From: Vandiemenella viatica
Lineage: Eukaryota; Arthropoda; Insecta; Orthoptera; Morabidae
Direction: 5' to 3'
Length of the DNA: 64,000 nucleotides
Assembly (NCBI GenBank): GCA_031002005.1
Contig: CM061918.1
Coordinates: forward strand, 62,592,531 to 62,656,530
A program made the translations under genes and the position numbers. Positions 32,651 to 43,795 of the stretch are shown here, piece by piece. Position 1 is the first letter of the stretch; each line of letters begins with the position of its first letter. The notes under the pieces are model-generated. The model did no database searches. It saw only the letters and a program-made list of their open reading frames with translations, and was not told where the DNA came from.

Positions 32651-33263
32651 CGTCAACGGGTTGATATTCAGATTTTGAATAAGTCGAAGGTACTGATGTC
32701 TTGCGTGGTCAGCTTGAAGTCGATACTGCCTACACCACGTCGCTTACTTGCCTCATTATGGAAGGCATAAATACTCAGATATGTTACTTAAGTTCAGAAA
32801 ACACTTTCGATGAGCAATTTAAATTATATGCACTACCACTTTCAGACATGACAGTTTGTCAACTGTTCTAGCAGCTATACAGTTGCAAGTTCGGAACGAC
32901 CGTCTGAATTCAAGTTCATTCGTCTGGAATCGCCAAATGATAAGTCCCCTTTCTTTCCTCGGTTGCTTGCCGCGAAGGCTATCTCGTCTTCTATACCCAA
33001 CAGTCGGCTCGTCTTGGCGGTGTCAACAATCGGTGATAAGCCGAGAAAAACAACAAAATTTATCAATAATTAATAACAATTTGAGCTGTCGTCCCATTTG
33101 CAACACAGTCTTTCGCTCCCCCCACCTGTATCACGCACTCTGTTGGGTATTTGGTGACACGTGACCATAAGGCTTTCTGCCTTTATAATTGTTTATTTTA
33201 CCTACTTCCACAACATACACTACAGTTATATACGTCTATCACTCGTTCTTACATTCTTGTTAT

Positions 33264-33518
33264 TTTTTTATTATTATTATTATTTTTTTTTACTGCTTTA
33301 TGTCTCTCAACAGCGAGGTCTTTAAAGACGGGAAAGGATGGGGGCAAGGAATGTGAAAGAATTCAGCCATGGCCTTTTGAAGGAAGCATCCCGGCATTTG
33401 CCTGGAGAGATTTCGGAAACCATGGAAAATCCAAATCTGGATGCCCGGACGGGGACTCGAACCGCCGTCCTCCCGAATGCGAGGCCAGAACGCTATCCGT
33501 TACACCACCACGCTCGGT
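33264..33518 (-). repeat. SINE A2 with 10-bp TSD
   Basis: Full-length A2 with a long TTATTATTATTATTT tail and intact head CGTTACACCACCACGCTCGG. TSD TTCTTGTTAT at 33,254-33,263 and 33,519-33,528. Confidence 0.95.
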
Positions 33519-33700
33519 TTCTTGTTATAATATTACTTCGGTGAGAATAGATATTTTATGCACGGGGCCTATTTTAGAGAAACACAGGAATTAGATGCCG
33601 ATGATATGCTGCAAATGCATTTTACTTACGTGTTTCCATGAAGCAAACGTCATTCACTTTCAAGTGAACGTAGCTCCGGGTTTACAGACTTATTTTGACT

Positions 33701-33925
33701 TCTGGCTTTACGCCTCGTTGACGTCGAGGTCATTAGACTGGGGTGGGGGCAAGGAACGGGATGGAATTCGTCAATGATCTTTTGGAGAAACCTTCTCGGG
33801 ACTCGCCTAGAGTGATTTGGTGAAACTATGAAAAACTGAAATCTGGATGGCCGGACAGGGAATTGAATCCGCGTCCACCCGAATGCGATATCAGAGAGTT
33901 ACCGCTCGTCCATCACGATCGGAAG
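33701..33925 (-). repeat. SINE A copy, degraded
   Basis: TGGCTTTACGCCTCGTTGAC, GGTCATTAGACTGGGG, AGAGTGATTTGGTGAAAC, GGGAATTGAATCCGCG (mutated B box) and CATCACGATCGG. Confidence 0.8.
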
Positions 33926-33981
33926 ATTCCATGTCCGAAGATACATGGAGCACAAAATAAAAATACAGTTGCAGCATTAAA

Positions 33982-35048
33982 AGCCTGGTTCACATTTACC
34001 AGCACGTAACGTGTCAGACACGGCACAGAAGTAAGTTTTGACATCTATACACCAATACACTCACAGACGCCTTCAAAGTGCACGCTCGCATCTACTTCTC
34101 AAAATTCTTCAGCAGAATATCTAGCCGCAGTAGCAATTTTATTAGAAGAAGAATCTGGTTATGTTGCAGAGCCGCAGAGAAAAAGTTTTGCTGTGCATCC
34201 CATGAACGTAAACCGAAAAAAAAGAAGGAAAAAGGAGCTTGTAGACGGCGAGGACTGATTTTATAAAATATTTTAGAATTTCTATATATGAAACCATTGT
34301 AGTCAGAATAATATCAGTGATAAATACGCGGGATAAGAAGTTGAAGGAAACTTTATCACCAAAAGAAAAGTAGCCGTTTGTTTGAGTTAAAAGGTTTTAT
34401 TTTTTCGAATTAATATTACAATTCGCCTTAACGTTACAACTGTTTAACTATTGTGCCAAAATTAGTTTTATTAATATCTATATAATAAACCTAGTTTCAT
34501 TGTGAGAATCCTCCATCTTGAATATTATTGAATCCTTGAAGTCCTGAATCATTATTATCAAAGCCCTTGCTCCAATCAAGTGATTCTGATACTTGCGTTT
34601 GTGGTGATAGTGTGCTATGACAATTTCGTAATTCTGACCTTAGCGATTCGTATCATAAACCTACATAGATATACCTAACAGGGACTCGAATCTATTTACA
34701 TTTATCATCACTATAGCTTTCATGGCACAAGTCATAAAGAAATATTTATTCTCTAACTAATTCGATTAATTTTTCGTTAATCACCTTTTTTTTTATTAGA
34801 TCTGCCGGAATGCTGTCTGTACTGCTCCGCTAACCATGCAGACACCCACAGACATCCTCAGACAAGTGTCGGCACAGACAAAACATTCTCGTCGACAATA
34901 CTGTCCGGTGCCTCCGGTGCCGGCCAGTGTCTGTACGGACACGCGCGGTAAATGTGAATACCCCTACGGATAACGTATGCAATCACATTTGTTAGTCTGT
35001 GCCAATACGTGTCTGACACGTACGGTGTCTGTAGATTAAAACCAGGCT
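33982..35048 (+). mobile_element. PIF/Harbinger-like deletion derivative
   Basis: Ends AGCCTGGTTCACATTTACC and, inverted, AGCCTGGTTTTAATCTAC, followed on both sides by CACGTA..CGTGTCAGACAC; total 1,067 bp. Near the left end a coding remnant resembles the N-terminus of Harbinger transposases (next entry). The right part repeats GTGTCTG/TGTCGG-type words. TSD lies in an A-run and cannot be fixed. Confidence 0.65.
34121..34265 (+). pseudogene. Harbinger transposase N-terminal remnant
   Basis: The frame starting at 34,121 reads LAAVAILLEEE, then RKSFAVHPMNVNRKK; after a one-base shift near 34,225 it reads ELVDGED and F..YFRIS. Harbinger nucleases of animals start with a run of Leu/Glu and WVHP followed by YFRMS, so this fits the family. 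The catalytic DDE part is absent. Confidence 0.5.
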
Positions 35049-35145
35049 AAAACTGCTGTTTACTCGCTGTTCAAGACACAGAAAGCAATACTTCGGAAGC
35101 TTCTATGAAAAATATAACCAAACTACTGGTACCAAGAATATTTTT

Positions 35146-35375
35146 TTTTTACTTATGGCCTTATGCCTCGACGTCGACAAGGTCAGTAGAGGCAGGATAG
35201 GATTGAGGACAAGGAAAGGGAAGGTATTCGGCCATGACGACCTTTTTGAAGGGATGCTTCTTTCGCCTGGAGTGATTTCAGGAAACCATGGAAAACCCAA
35301 ATCTGGATGCCTGAACGGGGATTCGAACCGGCGTCCTCACGAATGCGAGGCCAGAGGTCCCGTAGTACCAGCACT
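35146..35375 (-). repeat. SINE A copy
   Basis: T-tract, CTTATGCCTCGACGTCGAC, TTCGGCCATGACGACC, TGGAGTGATTTCAGGAAACC, B-box complement GGGGATTCGAACCGG, head truncated after GAGGCCAGAGG. Sequence 35,376-36,039 holds nothing recognised. Confidence 0.88.
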
Positions 35376-36039
35376 AAGCAACATGGCGGTTATCATTTTT
35401 TTATTTTTTTATTACTTTATTATTTAAAAAAAAAATAGTTTCTGATTGACCGCGGAGACACATACACCAATCAAGTTTTACAAGAAACGAAGATCATGTT
35501 AAGGCATTGCAACAGGATTTTTTCGATTATTAATTATAGTCAACTCAAATTTATCGTGAAGAAATTCAATTGATGGCCGATAACTTTCGGCTGCTAAGTT
35601 TATATTAAACTCTGCAGAGCAAAATTAACGGTAAAGTATTACAATTTTATCCCAATTCCTCAGAACCCACTTGACCGTAGATAAGGAAACTTTTAATAAA
35701 AAATAAAAATATTGTTAATGTTTTTTTAATATATATGACTGGCATGATTGTTTCTCTCCCATCTTCCGTGACACATTCAACACTACTTACTTCTCCAACA
35801 GCTGATGGGACATTAATTTTTCTTACATCTTGAAATATCATATCCATATTTGAAGTAATGATGTTGGACGTATAATTAGTATTCCTGCTGTTCTTATGTG
35901 GTTTCATTTGACTTTTACAGTAGAAATTTCAAATATCAGTATGCGCTTTATTGCCCATACTAGTATACAACAATAGCAAACCATTATGGTCATCAGTGAT
36001 TGAAAATTTGACTTTCCAGAAGTGTTTGCAATACTCTGA

Positions 36040-36236
36040 CACAGAGCTTGTGGGTGAACGATTAACGTTCTCGCCTCGCATTCGGGAGGACGCCGGTTCG
36101 AATCCCTGTCCGGGCATCCAGATTTGGGTTTTCCATAGTTTCCCCAAAAAACCTGCAGGCAAATGCCGGGAGGCTTCCTTCAAAAGGCCATGGCCGAAAT
36201 CCTTCCCGTTCCTTGTCCCCAATCTCATCCCGAATT
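36040..36236 (+). repeat. SINE A copy, 3'-truncated
   Basis: Head GTGGGTGAACGATTAACG, CGCATTCGGGAGGACGCCGG, perfect B box GGTTCGAATCCC, body to CCCCAATCTCATCCCGAAT; tail block missing. Confidence 0.88.
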
Positions 36237-36387
36237 TGGCAGTTAAAACTCACCACTAATAATCCGTTTTCGCTGATAAAATACATAACCATTCCTCTGA
36301 TTGTATAGGAATATTATTTACTAAAATTTTCTCGCTGTTTCGCCAGAGCTGGCACTGGTGCACGTTGTGGTAATGTGTTCATTTTTT

Positions 36388-36577
36388 GGGACCGTTCCAT
36401 TAATTACGTGAGCACAAATAGAGGGGGGGGGGGGAGAGGTCCGGCGGAATCTCACGTCAACATTTTATTTCAGAACAGTGTAGTTAAAAGAAAGGTCTAA
36501 ATTACGATGCTCATCAAGGGGGAGAAGAGGGGGTCCAGATTTACGAAAAAACTGATAGGATAATAAATGGGCACCCC
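36388..36577. mobile_element. MITE G copy, short and degraded
   Basis: CCGTTCCATTAATTACGTGAG, a run of 12 G, AATCTCACGTCAACATTTT and GTAGTTAAAAGAAAGGTC; right end GATAATAAATGGGCACCCCC. Confidence 0.65.
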
Positions 36578-37815
36578 CTTTTGTTATTGTTCAAGCAATA
36601 GACAGACGCAGCCAGCTTACAAATTTATAATAGCATAGAAGATATTAGATTGGACAGGTCACATGATGTAACAGCCCCGAAGCAACTCGATACGTTGTAT
36701 AATATCTTTGATGGCTCAGTGACGTCAGTACATCAGTTGCATGCAAAGCGTCACGAAGTTTTGCTATGATTTTTCAAGTCACTATTGCCAATACAGAAGT
36801 CATGCATAGACACCGGACTGATTTTTCAGTGTTAATTGAACCTAGAGAAATGAAGCTATATTTCAACTACCACCAGCGTAACTTTTTGTCTGCAGAAAGA
36901 TTAACTAATTCGTCTGCTGTTAATGACAAGACCATTCATAAGGCTGAAATCCTTTCTCAAACTCCAGCTAAGTGTATCTGTGTACAATTGCTTAAGTTAG
37001 GTTTTATGAGTAAAATTAGTTTTCTTTTCTTTTCTTTAAAACTTATCATTTCATATCCCGGACACGAAAAATAAATAAATAAAAACACCTGGGCTTTACG
37101 GCCCTGTCGTGGCGTTAAGCTGATTACGAGTCAGTTTACTTTCACCTGTACACAGGAATGCGTCTCCTCGTTTTCATCGGTCCGGGACACAAAACAAAAA
37201 GGCGATTGAGGTCCGCCCCACCTGCAACACAAAAAACGGAGCGCGGCATCGAATACGACAGCCAAGTTGCGGGAGTTTTATTCATTCTAATTGACTCCGC
37301 AACACAAAACACTTCCGTTGCAGGTACACCTTCATGACTACCCTGTAGGCTCAACCATACAAGTCGATCACAAGCGCCCTGAATGAGATTTCTGAACCAA
37401 CCAGTTTTCCTTCTGCCTGGACCTCGCGTGGCTTCAGTCTTTGGCAGAACGACAAGGTTCTATCCTGGTCGGATGAAAAAAATATTCCTGTTTCTATTTT
37501 ATCACAGATTTAACATTTTTTCAAGTTCAGATGAAAATAATAATCTATTGGAGAATTACTCCAAGAGGTTTATTGTTAAAACCACTCAGACAACAGAAAG
37601 ATGTCGATATTGGTGATGAAGGACAGAATTCGACAACGCTTTGAAATAAAAAATGCCAATAATAGTTTATGAGATGCTGTCAAAAAATTGCTGAAATCTC
37701 TAGGAGAATTCACACTGATATCAGAATGATACGGAAGACATATCTACAGATTTTCGTAAAAGTTGCATCTTCATAGTATCGACGCGTGAAAATTATTTTT
37801 CAATATGTCTGTCAA
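36578..37815. other. No recognised gene
   Basis: A 102-codon frame at 36,766-37,074 and shorter frames have no recognisable domain. 37,150-37,350 contains repeated ACACAAAAC words (37,189, 37,226, 37,310) of unknown origin. Confidence 0.4.
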
Positions 37816-37960
37816 TACAATGATTCTAAATAACTAACTAGAACAGTATTCAGAATAACAGAAAGAAAACTGGAAGTAATATTAGACGAAGAGCACGTTG
37901 GGTTTATGAAAAATCCCGTTCTTAAAGAAGCTATCCTAATAATAAGTGCCCACTCACACA
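37816..37960 (+). pseudogene. Reverse-transcriptase fragment, RTE-like
   Basis: RITERKLEVILDEEHVGFMK then NPVLKEAIL resembles the RT segment that in RTE-type LINEs reads leu-rich helix, EEQ-GFR...T-EAI. No catalytic motif is nearby, so this is a weak call resting on about 35 residues. Confidence 0.4.
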
Positions 37961-38151
37961 TCAAGCTATCCTAATGTTAAGAGAAAGAGATGACTAAAAA
38001 ATAAGGATACATTTATGCCGTTCGTCGATTCAAAAAAAGTTAGGTAGAAAAATATTTTCTAAATTTTAAATCAGACAGGTGTAAGGTAGGAGAACAATTA
38101 GATGGCTACAATGAAACTAGATACTCCCGAGAGACATTACCTATTTAATAA

Positions 38152-38240
38152 TAAAATTGTGACAGGTGGAGGGGGGCGTGGTAATGTTTCGTCTGACGAA
38201 AGAGGGGCGTGGCGAGAAAACGTTGGGAGCCTCTACTAAA
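38152..38240. mobile_element. Right end of a hAT-like MITE
   Basis: GTGGAGGGGGGCGTGG, AGAGGGGCGTGGCGAG, then CGTTGGGAGCCTCTACTAA, similar to the right end of the element at 20,401-21,084. The left end is not found. Confidence 0.5.
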
Positions 38241-38408
38241 CGGTGGAGTCCAGTATCTTTCATATAGTTAGGATACAAGTAGAATAAACGGATTATACTT
38301 TTGCATTGCACCACCATTTTCAATCACAGTGCGTATTAAACGAATTTACATAGGTTAGTGTCAAGGGCAAGCTACTGCATGTTCCAGGAAATACGTTGCC
38401 GCACTATT

Positions 38409-38619
38409 TTTTTTTTTTTTTTTTTTTTTTTTTAATGGCATTCGGCAACGGAGGCCATACAGTCAGCTCAATGTGTATTTTCTCCAATGTATGGACGCCA
38501 CAGGACGGACAAGACATTCACACAACACACAACACTTAACATCCATGCCCGCGGCCGGATTCGAACCGGCGGCCTTCGGCACGTGGAGCTAGCACTCTAG
38601 CCCCTACGCTACCGAGGCC
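38409..38619 (-). repeat. SINE E with 14-bp TSD
   Basis: A third tRNA-derived family. From a 25-T tract: AATGGCATTCGGCAACGG, CAGCTCAATGTGTATT, GACAAGACATTCACAC, then the tRNA-like head with B-box complement GGATTCGAACCGGCGG and CTAGCCCCTACGCTACCGAGG. TSD GTTGCCGCACTATT at 38,395-38,408 and 38,620-38,633 is perfect. Other copies: 41,679-41,909 and 43,796-43,990. Confidence 0.95.
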
Positions 38620-38633
38620 GTTGCCGCACTATT

Positions 38634-39534
38634 CTGACGTGCCGCATTTACAAACGACACTTTTTTTCGTTATTCAGAACTGTGATCTCTGTCTAAACAT
38701 TGTTTCACTTCCATCGAGTTGCCTCAGCTTATCTTTAACTTAGAAAAAAAAGGCTGTACTATCATTTACTCCTCTAATATTGGTGTTATCGGTTCTGGAT
38801 CACCTTCGGAGATAATACCGATAACAACCTGAACGTCTTCACGCATCACTTACTTTGATGCCAGCATCAGAATTCCACAAAGCTTCTTTGAACATTATTT
38901 TGGCATATACACTGAAAAATATGGCAAAATTCGTCCGAATCGCTCATTAACTTTTTGGGGATTGATCAGACATGGTAGGGATGACACTATTAAGAAGCCA
39001 CAAATGATAATTTGGGGAAGATAACCAGTGTTGTGAGCGAAATAACTGCAGTAATTATTTTTAATAATATCTAAAGTAGTAATAATATTTACCGGCCTAT
39101 CAATATTTGTCAGCTTGAGTAGTAGTTCACGAACTTCCTCGTTTTCCAACCAACAAACTGACACTCAAGACAACCGGCCTTTTCACACAATGCAAGCAAG
39201 CTACGAGAAGGCAGAAGTTAGCAAGCTGAGGCTGCATTTCCGTGGTGTAATGGCCTTAAGAAACGAGCAAGTGAAAGGTAGAACGCTACTCCACGCTACC
39301 GCCCTGCACTTACGGAAATACTGGTTCGAACCTCGGGCCTGGCACAGTGAAGGTCTTGACGTAAATATGTCTTCCCCTGTCGGTACAAAGTAGCATAACA
39401 GAATTTCGAGAAACATAAAGACTATAAATGAATGTAATAAATATAATAATGTAATAAAATAATAATGTAATACTGAACGGAGGAAAAAAGAAAAAAAGGA
39501 TAAAATCCATCCAGGAATTGACGCGAAGTGCTTT
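38634..39534. other. No recognised gene; one tRNA-like stretch
   Basis: At 39,240-39,350, GTGGTGTAATGG and TGGTTCGAACCTCGG resemble pol III A and B boxes spaced by about 75 bp, so another degraded SINE is possible, but there is no second copy in the window to define it. Confidence 0.4.
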
Positions 39535-39839
39535 CAGGAAAACTATGGCAAGATTTGAAACAGTATTTGAATCAAAGTAAATAGAAGTAATTCGTTCAAA
39601 TCTGCTTCCTGCAAACAAGGCATAGAGATAAGACATTTTATATGGCTTTGGAGAACTATGACAAGATTTGAAACAGTATTCGAGTCCAAGTAAATAGAAG
39701 TAATTCGTTCATTTAATATTGCGCTATGATAGATCATTTAGCTCGAATCTGCTTCCTGCGAACAATGCACAGAGAAAAGACGTTTTATTTGGATTTTGAA
39801 AACTATGACAAAATCTGAAACTGCATTTGAGTTCAAGTA
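39535..39839 (+). repeat. Minisatellite, left part
   Basis: Tandem units of about 115-165 bp with AACTATGACAAGATTTGAAA, CAAGTAAATAGAAGTAATTC and CGAATCTGCTTCCTGC, starting near 39,537, 39,652 and 39,798. The array resumes at 40,906 after the LINE. Confidence 0.85.
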
Positions 39840-40905
39840 TTCTTGGATTTTCAGTAAGCTTTTGATTCTGTACCACACAATCGACTTTTAGCGAAGATTC
39901 ATGCATACGGTATATCGGATCAGATTTGCGAATGAATACGTGATTTTATAACTGGTCGATCACAGTATGTCGTTGTTGACGAGGAAGCCTCTTCTAAGAT
40001 ATATGTTACTTCTGGCGTTCCTCAAGGAAGTGTAATAGGACCACTTCTTTTCTTAATATTTATAAACAATCTAGGTGACAACGTTAAATGCTGGTTGCGA
40101 TTGTTTGCCGACGATGCAGTTATCTATAGGGAAATAAGGTGCTCTAACGATTGTTTAGAAATTCAGCGCGATTTGGATGCTATTTCCGAATGGTGGCATA
40201 AATGGCAGCTTACACATAATTGAAAAAAGTGCAAGGCAATACGAATAAGTAACAAAAAGAATCAGTTTGCTCTCGAGTACAAAGTAAACAATTCAGACAC
40301 GGTTGATTCCTAGAAGTATCTGGGGGTAATAGTTCAAAGCAACATGAAATGGGTTTGCACATACTTCCGTCGTAGGCGAACCTAATTCTGAATTACTATT
40401 TATAGGTCGTATTTTGAGGAATTGTAATGCTCATACAAAGGAAATAGCGTATAAAACACTAGTGTTTCGCATTTGGATTACTGTTGTGGAGTTTGGGATC
40501 CGTATCGCAAGGTTCTGATTGACTCAGTGGATATGGTACAGAGGAGCGCCACTCGATTCGTGACTGGTTGCTACAGCCCTTATGAAAGCGTTACAGAATT
40601 GATACATAGATTGGTCTGGGATCGTTTGGAAGACAGACGACGTCGTTTGCGTTTTAATTTATTGGAGAATATGCGAAATTCTATAGCCTGCGAGTGCAGT
40701 GAGATACTTCTTCCGCCAACCTATTTAGGTCGCAATGACCGGAGGGATAAGATTCGAGAAATAAGATGCCTCACTGATGCTTTTATGTATTTTTTCTTTC
40801 CTCGTGCTATTCGGGATTGGAATGCACAGAATTAGGATTGGTGCTTAGCACCCTCTGTCACCCACAATGTTTGTGAATTGCAGAGTATGGATGTAGATGT
40901 AGATG
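39840..40905 (+). mobile_element. CR1/jockey-type LINE, 5'-truncated, in a minisatellite
   Basis: Same family as 12,813-14,085. Begins inside the RT at LDF-KAFDSVPHNRLLAKI (one frame break), then GVPQGSVIGPLLFLIF, FADDAVIYREIRCSNDC with the catalytic Asp pair, ISEWWHKWQLTHN, and, after stops, a 120-codon C-terminal frame 40,473-40,835 (CCGVWDPYRKVL, PPTYLGRNDRRDKIREIR). Tail GATGTAGATGTAGATG. Short TSD AAGTA at 39,835-39,839 and 40,906-40,910. Confidence 0.92.
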
Positions 40906-41152
40906 AAGTAAACAGAAGTAATTAGTTAATTTACTATTGCACTATGATAGATGATTTGGTTCGAATCTGCTCCCTGCAAAGAAGGCATAGATATAAGAAG
41001 TTTTACGTGGTTCTGGAAAACTTTGACAAGATTTGAAACAGTATTTAAGTCAAAGTAAATAGACGTAATTCGTTCATCCACTATTGCGCCATGATAGATG
41101 ATTTAATTCGAATCTGTTCCCTGAAAATAAGGCTTAGAGATAAGGAAATTTA
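40906..41152 (+). repeat. Minisatellite, right part
   Basis: AAGTAAACAGAAGTAATTAG, TGATAGATGATTTGG, ACAAGATTTGAAACAGTATT and CGTAATTCGTTCATCC continue the array. It ends where a SINE A tail starts (ATATGGCTTTACGC). Confidence 0.85.
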
Positions 41153-41368
41153 TATGGCTTTACGCTTCGTCGAGGTCATTAAAGGCGGGAAAGGAATGGG
41201 AGCAAGGAACGGGAAGAAATTCAGCCATTATTTTTAGAAGGAACCATATCAGAATTCAGCTGGAGTGATTTCGAAAAATGATGGAATACAGAAATCTGGA
41301 TGGTCCGACGAGGATGTGAACGCACAGCCACCTAAATACAGGCCAGGGCGTTATCACTTACCCATTGG
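41153..41368 (-). repeat. SINE A copy, degraded
   Basis: TGGCTTTACGCTTCGTCGAG, GGAACGGGAAGAAATTCAG, AGCTGGAGTGATTTCGAAAA, decayed B box GGATGTGAACGCAC, CCAGGGCGTTATCACTTACC. The next 300 bp show nothing recognised. Confidence 0.8.
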
Positions 41369-41678
41369 GATGTTAAAATGAAGCTAAGAACTAAGAACTG
41401 TGGCTATATCAGTCGAATAGTTATTTACCCCGATCCTACGAAAGGAGCCCTCCAGACGATGCCAGCAGTCTCGCGCTAAGAGAGGAGCGAACTGAAGTCG
41501 GGAGTCAACCTATTTACCTTACAGAAAGGACGGATGAAATTAGAAATTATAAACGGCATACGAACGCAAAAGGCAGTGGGAAACTGTGCGTTAGAGATCC
41601 AAACATTGGAAGAAATGCATTCTTCTAAAATTACTTTAAAATGGTTTCCTGGAGATAAGCAATGGAATCTCCAGGAGG

Positions 41679-41909
41679 TTTTTTTTTTAATGGCTTTCGG
41701 CAACTAAGCCATTCAGCCAGCTCAATGTGTTTTATGATATCTCTTCCAGTGAATTAGTTTTTAAAAAAAATCGTAAGTATGGACACCACAGATCAGACAG
41801 GACATTCACAGACACACAACACTTAAACATCCATGCCCTCGGCCGGACTCGAACCGGCGACCTTCGGCACGCAGAGCTAACACTCTAGCCCCTACGCTAC
41901 CGTGGCCAG
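41679..41909 (-). repeat. SINE E with 8-bp TSD
   Basis: TTTTTTTTAATGGCTTTCGG, CAGCTCAATGTGTTTTATG, GACAGGACATTCACAGACAC, B-box complement GGACTCGAACCGGCGACC, CGCTACCGTGGCCAG. TSD CCAGGAGG at 41,671-41,678 and 41,910-41,917. It has an A-rich insertion of about 30 bp relative to 38,409-38,619. Confidence 0.9.
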
Positions 41910-42087
41910 CCAGGAGGGGATTGTTAGGACAGAATCTGTGTGTACGTGTTTTTCTCGTCTGTGGCATTTGCACACTCCAATCTTACTGTTCCCCAGTTCA
42001 CTCTATCCACTGTACCTCGTACAAGTATTTCCCTCGACCACTAGGTTTGATGGCTATTCGTAAAATGTGCACTATGACCTGAAGGCC

Positions 42088-42121
42088 ATCCATATTTCAA
42101 TTTTCCATGGTTTCCCGAAAT
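42088..42121 (+). repeat. SINE A fragment, host of a nested SINE
   Basis: CATCCATATTTCAATTTTCC, ATGGTTTCCCGAAAT is SINE A body in the plus sense; it continues at 42,386. Confidence 0.75.
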
Positions 42122-42372
42122 TTTTTTTTTTTTTTATTATTATTATTTTACTTGTGGCTTTACGCCTGTCGACGTCGAGGTCATTAGAGGCGGGATAGGA
42201 CAAGGAACGAGAAAGAATTCGGCCATGTCCTTTTGAAGGAAGCACCCCGGCGTTCGCCTGGAGTGATTTGGGGAAAACATGAAAAACCCAAATCTGGATG
42301 CCCGGACGGGGATTCGAACCGCCGTCCTCCGGAATGCGAGTCCAGAACGTTAACCGCTCACCCACCACACTC
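42122..42372 (-). repeat. SINE A nested in SINE A, TSD up to 13 bp
   Basis: Full reverse copy: T-tract, TTTACGCCTGTCGACGTCG, TTCGGCCATGTCC, B-box complement GGGGATTCGAACCGCC, head CGCTCACCCACCACACTC. Direct repeat GGTTTCCCGAAAT at 42,109-42,121 and 42,373-42,385 (the first GG may belong to the SINE head). Shows that A itself was mobile after older A copies existed. Confidence 0.92.
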
Positions 42373-42385
42373 GGTTTCCCGAAAT

Positions 42386-42490
42386 CACTCCAGCGGAATA
42401 CTGGAAAGGTTCTTTTAAAAGGTCATAGCCTAATTCCTTTCCATTCGTCCCCAATCCTCTCGCGGCTCGTTTGACCTACACGTCAGCGAA
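42386..42490 (+). repeat. SINE A, 3' part of the host
   Basis: CACTCCAGCGGAATACTGG, TTTTAAAAGGTCATAGCC, AATTCCTTTCCATTCG and CACGTCAGCGAATAGTAC complete the host copy, badly eroded in the tail. Sequence 42,491-43,059 shows nothing recognised. Confidence 0.7.
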
Positions 42491-43059
42491 TAGTACAACA
42501 TTAAGCAAAACTAAACAAATAAAAATAATAAGTAGTATGTTCCTACATTTAAAATCCTTTCATGAATTTACAATGTTTAAACTTAATTTGCATAAAGCGT
42601 TGTCTTCAACACATACCGGTTTAGAAAGTTCTTTTTAAATCCTGGATCAATGGATATTAATTGGTTTCTCCTCTAGAAGAAAGTTTTCTGTTAGAGTTAA
42701 CGTGTATTTTAAATCTTCAAGTCTCGGCAAACCGATTGCAATTTTACTGCTAAATAATTGGCCTATACAGATCGACTGTATCTCTTCCAGTTTTGACATT
42801 TATTCTAATTTTTTGTTCTTCATTACGTCTTTTTATTATATCTAGTTCAGTCCACTCCGTACTTTAACCGAGGCTGATGGGTGGCATTTGCGAGGATCCT
42901 ACTTCAGCTCCCGGTCCGGCCATCTAAATTTTGTTTCGTAAATTCAATAAAAGCCAGTTCCGGAAATGTTAATTCACCCACAGCATGGCTCCTATTCCTT
43001 ATCAACACTCATAACTCAACTCAAAATGCTGTGAAGTGACAAAAAAATATTTTTAAGGT

Positions 43060-43154
43060 ACAGGCTCGCATGGTCGTAATGACCTGGTGAGTGACAGGGT
43101 TTTTATTGGCTGCGTAATCTGTCCCTATCGTAGCCGCCTCAGCCTAACCCAATA
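43060..43154 (-). repeat. SINE B, tail half (host)
   Basis: AATGACCTGGTGAGTGACAGG and TTTTATTGGCTGCGTAATC match 4,025-4,070. Interrupted at CCCAATAATC. Confidence 0.75.
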
Positions 43155-43356
43155 ATCATTAGAAGCGGGAAAGGACTGGAGGCAAGGAACGAGAAGGAAT
43201 TCGGCCATGACCTTTTGAAGGAAACATCCCGGCATTTACCTGGAGTGATTTGGAGAAAACCATGGAACCCAAAATCTGGATAACTGGACGGGGATTCGAA
43301 CCCGCGTCCTCCCGACTGCGAAGCCAGAGCGTTACCGATCACCCACCACGCTCGGT
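43155..43356 (-). repeat. SINE A nested in SINE B
   Basis: Starts in the body (CATTAGAAGCGGGAAAGG; the tail block is lost) and runs to CACCCACCACGCTCGG. An imperfect ATAATC direct repeat flanks it (CCCAATAATC and CCCATAATCC). Confidence 0.88.
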
Positions 43357-43565
43357 CCCCCATAATCCTACGGGTTTATGGGACCTACAGTTTAATGTGG
43401 TATCTGAATCACAGCCGTACTTCGCATATAAACACAGAAAGCTGTGCCAGAGGTGAAGGTCAGGTTAAGGGCATTTGAAAATCCCAACTGAGACCAGGAT
43501 TCGAACCGGGCACCTTTTCATCTCCAGTCTGACGCCTTCATCCCCGAGCCACCAGCCCATTCCCT
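43357..43565 (-). repeat. SINE B, head half (host)
   Basis: ATCCTACGGGTTTATGGGAC, AAGCTGTGCCAGAGGTGAAGG, GGTTAAGGGCATTTGAAAAT, B-box complement GGATTCGAACCGGGC, then CCAGTCTGACGCCTTCA. Matches 4,105-4,312. Confidence 0.78.
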
Positions 43566-43795
43566 TTTTTTTACGTGCAATGCCTATATACACCTTCACT
43601 ACCCATTATTTGGCCGTACACGTTAAAGCACAGGTTACCAGTTCCATACCTCGGATCTGGCGTACAATACGGACTACATACGATTTTCCGTTATCACCCA
43701 GCCAAATGCTGAAATTCTAGAGTTCATGATCTCCCTCTTAGGAATTTCAATTCATGACCCACATTTTTGTCTAGGAGGCCATACGCTACAAACTG

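Noticed and set aside
36040..36120. tRNA gene
   Set aside because: The GGTTCGAATCCC B box belongs to SINE A; the same head recurs more than 20 times in the window with identical downstream sequence.
38520..38619. tRNA gene on the minus strand
   Set aside because: It has A- and B-box-like sequences, but it is joined to a SINE body and poly-T tract with a 14-bp TSD. It is the head of SINE E, and the cloverleaf is not complete.
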